From Burkholderiales bacterium (GTDB taxonomy: Bacteria > Pseudomonadota > Gammaproteobacteria > Burkholderiales > Burkholderiaceae), in assembly GCA_947372535.1 (NCBI GenBank), contig CANBUA010000075.1:1-17740 (forward strand): a stretch of 17,740 nucleotides of DNA, in the 5' to 3' direction. A program made the position numbers and the translations under genes. This document shows, in pieces, positions 14,627 to 17,740 of the stretch. The notes below the pieces were generated by a model that saw only the letters and a list, made by a program, of their open reading frames with translations, made no database searches and had not been told where the DNA came from. The first letter of the stretch is position 1. Each line of letters begins with the position of its first letter.

Positions 14627-15461
14627 GCCCATCACCGTGGCATCGGCCCTGCGTCAGGCGCGGGACATGGGCCTGGACAGGCTGGATGCGCAACTGCTGC
14701 TCAGCCATGTGGTGGGCCAACCCCACGCTTGGCTGTTGGCACACGACACCGACCCTTTGCAAAATTTGCTGCACAAGCGTTATGAAGATTTGTGTCGGCG
14801 GCGCGCCCAAGGCGAACCGGCGGCCTACCTGCTGGGCCAACAAGGATTTTTCGGGCTGAGCTTGAGCGTCAATGCCGATGTGCTCGTGCCCCGCCCCGAC
14901 ACCGAGGTGCTGGTCAACTGGGCGCTGGACACCCTGGGCCGCCGCCCCTTCCATGCGCCGCCCGCCCGAGTGCTGGACCTGGGCACGGGCAGCGGCGCCA
15001 TCGCCTTGGCCATCAAACACCAGTGCCCCATGGTCAGCGTGACGGCGGTCGATGCCAGCGAGCCCGCCCTGCGTGTCGCGCGCCACAATGCCGAGCAGCT
15101 GGGCCTGGACATCACGTTTTTGCACGGCTCTTGGTTTTCGCCATTGGTAGGCCAACGCTTCGACCTGATCGTCAGCAACCCGCCGTACATCGCCGAGGGC
15201 GACCCTCACCTGCCTGCCCTGCGCTTCGAGCCTGACCAGGCGCTGAGCTCAGGCGCAGATGGCCTGGACGACATCCGCCAGATTGCCGCACAGGCAGGCG
15301 CGCACCTCGCCCCTGGGGGCGCCTTGCTGTTGGAACATGGCTACGACCAGGCCGTCGCCGTGAAACACGTTCTGATTCAGAACAATTTCAACGATGTGAG
15401 CACCCGCTTCGACTTTGGTGGTCAAGAACGCTGCACAGGCGGGGAAACCAGCAAGGGTTGA
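14619..15461 (+). CDS. prmC: Release factor glutamine methyltransferase
   Basis: A 280-residue SAM-dependent methyltransferase that N5-methylates the GGQ glutamine of release factors, raising their activity. An N-terminal helical substrate-binding part ([19 protein letters not shown]) is followed by [12 protein letters not shown], the SAM-binding [26 protein letters not shown] and the catalytic SNPPY motif ([15 protein letters not shown]). GTG 14619 overlaps the end of prfA by eight bases and gives the conserved N-terminus; GTG 14637 is a shorter alternative. The overlap and the enzyme-substrate relation support coupled expression with prfA. Confidence 0.96.
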   Translation: MSEPITVASALRQARDMGLDRLDAQLLLSHVVGQPHAWLLAHDTDPLQNLLHKRYEDLCRRRAQGEPAAYLLGQQGFFGLSLSVNADVLVPRPDTEVLVNWALDTLGRRPFHAPPARVLDLGTGSGAIALAIKHQCPMVSVTAVDASEPALRVARHNAEQLGLDITFLHGSWFSPLVGQRFDLIVSNPPYIAEGDPHLPALRFEPDQALSSGADGLDDIRQIAAQAGAHLAPGGALLLEHGYDQAVAVKHVLIQNNFNDVSTRFDFGGQERCTGGETSKG

Positions 15462-15474
15462 CACGTCCCGTCAA
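15458..15474. repeat. TTGAC-N7-GTCAA inverted repeat, possible activator site
   Basis: A 5-bp inverted repeat just past prmC, about 90 bases upstream of the sigma-54 promoter at 15565. That distance is normal for a bacterial enhancer-binding protein site, but identity as such is inference. Confidence 0.35.
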
Positions 15475-15534
15475 AACTTGAGGGCGCACAAGCGTGAAGA
15501 AGAGGCTACCTGCAGTGACAAATCCGCTGCACAA

Positions 15535-15547
15535 GTTTGGGCCAAAC
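15535..15547. repeat. GTTTGG-G-CCAAAC palindrome
   Basis: A perfect 6-bp palindrome around one central base, 17 bases upstream of the -24 element of the sigma-54 promoter. It could be an operator; function unknown. Confidence 0.4.
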
Positions 15548-15564
15548 GCCTAGCATCTGAGTCA

Positions 15565-15580
15565 TGGCACATGGTTTGCC
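15565..15580 (+). promoter_or_regulatory. Sigma-54 (RpoN) promoter, -24/-12 elements
   Basis: TGGCACATGGTTTGCC matches the TGGCAC-N5-TTGC consensus, with the invariant GG and GC exactly 12 bases apart. Transcription should start near 15591, about 26 bases before the ATG at 15617. The element overlaps a 7-bp inverted repeat (CATGGCA / TGCCATG, 15563-15583) and a direct repeat of CATGGTTTG (15570-15578 and 15580-15588). Confidence 0.78.
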
Positions 15581-15616
15581 ATGGTTTGAGTGCCCCGCCC
15601 GTTTGAGGAGACCATC

Positions 15617-16306
15617 ATGGTCCAGACAGCTTCCACCACCGTTGCATCTCGTCACATCAGCCCCTGGCTTCGCCCGCTGGCCACCGGCATGGCGGGCCTG
15701 GCCCTGCTGGCCCACATCGGCGTGGCGCAGTGCCAGGAGGGTCAAGGCTTGACGGGAAACAACACATCAACAACGATGTGGCCTCATTGGGAAGGCCGAA
15801 TCGGCCTGGTGCTGGACCACTCGATCAGCTCTTCGCCACGCCAGGCTTTTGCCCTGACGCTGCCCTCGACGCTGGGCCTGAAGGTCCATGGCGCCCAACT
15901 CTTGTCCGACTATTATTTTTCGGGCGGCGGCTTTCGGGCCACGGCCGGCCTGGTGCGCGGCGCGGCCAACTTGCCCTGGTGGCCGAGCGGTGGCAAATCC
16001 ACCTCTGGCTTGAACCTCAGCCTGGATGGCCTCGATCTGGCGACGCCGCCCGTGTCGGGCACTGGCAATGTCGATGAAAGCGACAAAACCGCCGCCTATG
16101 TGGGCGCCGGCTACAGCACCCGCCTGAGCCAGGCACAAAACTATGGCGCTTGGCATTTCAACGCCGACCTCGGTTTGATTTCGCTCAATTCGGCCAACAT
16201 CGGCCGCTTCACCCGGATGCTGCAAGGCGACCAAGGCATCGAGGACCTGGTGCGCGAATTGCGCTTGCGCCCCATGCTCAAGGTCCGGGTCGACTACGCG
16301 TTCTAA
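15617..16306 (+). CDS. Probable outer-membrane beta-barrel protein, uncharacterised
   Basis: A 229-residue protein with a long N-terminal signal sequence (basic start, hydrophobic LATGMAGLALLAHIGVA, likely cleavage near AQC or CQE). The body has alternating amphipathic strands and ends in VRVDYAF, a terminal phenylalanine strand typical of outer-membrane barrels. Segments such as LLSDYYFSGGGFRATAGLVRG and AAYVGAGYSTRL recall small barrel proteins common in Burkholderiales, but I cannot name the family. GAGGAG lies 6 bases before ATG 15617. It has a strong sigma-54 promoter immediately upstream and a terminator at 16396, so it appears to be a single-gene unit under activator control. A cysteine at the signal end might suggest a lipoprotein, but the lipobox is poor. 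Confidence 0.75.
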   Translation: MVQTASTTVASRHISPWLRPLATGMAGLALLAHIGVAQCQEGQGLTGNNTSTTMWPHWEGRIGLVLDHSISSSPRQAFALTLPSTLGLKVHGAQLLSDYYFSGGGFRATAGLVRGAANLPWWPSGGKSTSGLNLSLDGLDLATPPVSGTGNVDESDKTAAYVGAGYSTRLSQAQNYGAWHFNADLGLISLNSANIGRFTRMLQGDQGIEDLVRELRLRPMLKVRVDYAF

Positions 16307-16310
16307 AATC

Positions 16311-16341
16311 CCGACCTTGTCGGCTCGGGCTTGAGTGCCCG
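16311..16341. repeat. Two short hairpins after the barrel gene
   Basis: CCGAC-N3-GTCGG (starting near 16311) and CGGGC-TTGAGT-GCCCG (16326-16341) lie just past the stop, before the true terminator. Neither has a T run. Confidence 0.35.
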
Positions 16342-16395
16342 GGTATCTCCTTGCGAGGGCGTCGGGAACACCGCCTGCCCTCCTCCCCAGCCTCG

Positions 16396-16422
16396 ACAGC
16401 CCTGTTATAACCGGGCTGTTTT
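16396..16422 (+). terminator. Terminator with an extended -10 box in its loop
   Basis: ACAGCCC (16396-16402) and GGGCTGT (16413-16419) form a 7-bp stem with a 10-base loop, followed by TTTT. It is placed to end the barrel gene at 16306. The loop reads TGTTATAACC, containing an extended -10 (TGn TATAAC) that would start transcription about 30 bases before grxD. Terminator confidence is higher than promoter confidence. Confidence 0.65.
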
Positions 16423-16446
16423 CATTTGCATGGTCCAACATTCATC

Positions 16447-16764
16447 ATGAGCGACGTTCAACAACGCATCGATGCCCTCGTCAAAGGCCACCCCGTGGTC
16501 TTGTTCATGAAAGGCAACGCCCAATTCCCGCAATGCGGCTTTTCCGGCAAAGCCATCCAGATCCTCAAGGCTTGCGGCGTCAAGGACATCACCACCGTGA
16601 ACGTGCTGGAGGACAACGAGATCCGCCAGGGCATCAAGGACTACGCCAACTGGCCCACCATCCCTCAGCTCTACGTCCACGGCGAGTTCATCGGCGGCTC
16701 GGACATCATGATGGAGATGTACGAAGCCGGCGAATTGCAGCAGGTGCTGACGCCCGGCCAATGA
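16447..16764 (+). CDS. grxD: Monothiol glutaredoxin, Grx4 family
   Basis: A 105-residue cytoplasmic monothiol glutaredoxin that binds and transfers [2Fe-2S] clusters with glutathione. The single active cysteine is in QCGFSGKA (CGFS, about residue 31), with MKGNAQFP before it, WPTIPQLYVHGEFIGGSDI (cis-proline and glutathione-binding part) after it. ATG 16447 gives the standard length. It has no clear ribosome site and overlaps ubiX by ATGA. Confidence 0.96.
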   Translation: MSDVQQRIDALVKGHPVVLFMKGNAQFPQCGFSGKAIQILKACGVKDITTVNVLEDNEIRQGIKDYANWPTIPQLYVHGEFIGGSDIMMEMYEAGELQQVLTPGQ

Positions 16765-17333
16765 GCTTGCGCACGCCACGCCTGATCGTCGGGCTGACCG
16801 GCGCCAGCGGGGCGATCTACGGCGTTCGCCTGCTGGAGCGCACCCGCGCGCTGGGCATCGAAACCCACCTGGTGGCCAGCCCGGCCGGCGTGCTCAATGT
16901 GCACCATGAACTGGGGATGGACCGCAAGGCGCTCGAGTCCCTGGCCACGGTCGCGCACTCGCCCGGCGATGTGGGCGCCTGCATCGCCAGCGGCAGCTTC
17001 CACACGGACGCCATGGTGATTGCGCCCTGCTCCATGCGGACGCTGGCCGCCGTGGCCCACGGCCTGGGCGACAACCTGCTCACCCGCGCGGCCGACGTCG
17101 CCCTCAAGGAGCGGCGCAAGCTGGTGCTGATGGTGCGCGAGACGCCCTTCAACCTGGCCCACTTGCGCAACATGACGGCTGTCACCGAAATGGGCGGCAT
17201 CGTGTTTCCGCCTTTGCCGGCGTTTTACCACCGCCCCACCAGCATCGACGACCTGGTCAACGACACCGTCGAGCGCGTGTTGCAGACTTTGGGCTTTGAG
17301 GCGGCAACACCACAGGCTTGGGCAGGGCTATAG
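16761..17333 (+). CDS. ubiX: Flavin prenyltransferase UbiX
   Basis: A 190-residue enzyme that joins dimethylallyl phosphate to FMN, making the prenylated flavin cofactor of UbiD-type decarboxylases used in ubiquinone synthesis. Signatures are LTGASGAIYGVRLLE (FMN-binding N-terminus), MVIAPCSMRTLAAVAHG, LLTRAADVALKERRKLVLMVRETP and FPPLPAFYHRP. The start overlaps the grxD stop by four bases (ATGA). No ubiD gene lies in the window. Confidence 0.96.
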   Translation: MSLRTPRLIVGLTGASGAIYGVRLLERTRALGIETHLVASPAGVLNVHHELGMDRKALESLATVAHSPGDVGACIASGSFHTDAMVIAPCSMRTLAAVAHGLGDNLLTRAADVALKERRKLVLMVRETPFNLAHLRNMTAVTEMGGIVFPPLPAFYHRPTSIDDLVNDTVERVLQTLGFEAATPQAWAGL

Positions 17334-17356
17334 CAAGCGGCCGTGGTGCTCGATAG

Positions 17357-17380
17357 GATCAAGCCCTTCAACACTTGATC
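17357..17380. repeat. GATCAAG-N10-CTTGATC inverted repeat before the superoxide dismutase gene
   Basis: A perfect 7-bp inverted repeat between ubiX and the superoxide dismutase gene, ending about 5 bases before the ribosome site. It could be a regulator site or a leader hairpin; it has no T run for termination. Confidence 0.5.
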
Positions 17381-17393
17381 AACAGGAGCCCAC

Positions 17394-17740
17394 ATGAATG
17401 CTGCCACCTTGTCACGCCGCCACCTGATTTGCGGCGGCGCCGCCAGCGCCTTGTCGCTCAGTCTGATGCCACGGCTATCCCACGCCGCCGATGCACCGGC
17501 CTCAAGCGCGACACCTGCTCCCCGTTTCGCCTTGCCTGACCTGCCCTGGGCGCCTACCGCGCTTGACCCGGTCATCTCCAGCAGCACCATCGCCCAACAC
17601 CACGGCAAGCACCACCGCGCCTATGTGGACAACCTGGCCAAGCTGCTGCCCGGCTCGCCCCTGGCCGAGGCCACCGACCTGACCGAGGTCATCCGCAAGA
17701 GCGCGCGCGACGACAAGCTCAAGGCCATCTACAACAACGC
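17394..17740 (+). CDS. Exported Fe/Mn superoxide dismutase (5' part)
   Basis: The first 115 codons of a gene that runs off the right edge. FALPDLPWAPTALDPVIS and IAQHHGKHHRAYVDNLAKLL match the N-terminal helical hairpin of iron/manganese superoxide dismutases, including the first metal-binding histidine. These enzymes convert superoxide to oxygen and peroxide. Ahead of the domain is an N-terminal extension of about 45 residues: LSRRHLICGG, a moderate hydrophobic stretch and LSHAADA, which reads as a twin-arginine (Tat) signal with cleavage after SHA. The usual cytoplasmic enzyme begins at the FALPDL equivalent. AGGAG lies 5-6 bases before ATG 17394. Metal choice depends on residues outside the window, so no symbol is given. 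Confidence 0.9.
   Translation, partial: MNAATLSRRHLICGGAASALSLSLMPRLSHAADAPASSATPAPRFALPDLPWAPTALDPVISSSTIAQHHGKHHRAYVDNLAKLLPGSPLAEATDLTEVIRKSARDDKLKAIYNN

Noticed and set aside
17394..17475. Lipoprotein signal for the superoxide dismutase (C at residue 13)
   Set aside because: The residues before the cysteine (HLI) do not form a lipobox and the cysteine precedes most of the hydrophobic stretch; a Tat signal fits better.
1..17740. tRNA, rRNA, CRISPR array, insertion sequence or phage genes
   Set aside because: Reading both strands gave no tRNA-like cloverleaf, no regularly spaced repeats, no transposase or integrase and no terminal inverted repeats with target duplications.

Overview
The window looks like chromosomal DNA of a betaproteobacterium, most likely order Burkholderiales (Comamonadaceae or Sphaerotilaceae-like). 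The reasons are the high GC content, the block hemA-prfA-prmC followed closely by grxD-ubiX, the tyrS / M23 peptidase / anmK neighbourhood, and a PEP-CTERM secreted protein. This placement is inference from gene content and protein style; no search was run.

Layout. Positions 2-241 hold the 3' end of a UDP-glucuronate 4-epimerase-like gene, closed by a strong hairpin. Positions 396-4492 form an envelope/secretion island entirely on the minus strand: two nearly identical secreted proteins of unknown function (396-1079 and 1215-1898), an unusually long and AT-richer OmpW-family outer-membrane barrel (2070-3407), and a PEP-CTERM secreted protein (3521-4492). Each gene is separated from the next by hairpins or palindromes. 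tyrS follows on the minus strand (4734-6005). Divergent from it are a membrane-anchored M23 endopeptidase and anmK, both linked to peptidoglycan turnover. Convergent to these is a minus-strand cluster running from a small membrane protein through queE, queD and bioA to bioD, which joins 7-deazaguanine/queuosine precursor synthesis with late biotin synthesis. Divergent from that cluster is hemA-prfA-prmC, with overlapping genes and non-ATG starts for prfA and prmC. Then come an uncharacterised outer-membrane barrel gene preceded by a near-consensus sigma-54 promoter, the overlapping pair grxD-ubiX, and the 5' part of an iron/manganese superoxide dismutase with a twin-arginine export signal.

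Most of the right-hand two thirds is housekeeping. The best candidates for undescribed biology are the 0.4-4.5 kb island (recently duplicated secreted proteins that seem distantly related to the neighbouring PEP-CTERM protein but lack the sorting tail, with a foreign-looking OmpW barrel between them), the sigma-54-controlled barrel at 15.6 kb, the probably leaderless start of hemA, and the exported superoxide dismutase. No tRNA, rRNA, CRISPR array, insertion sequence or replication origin was seen.
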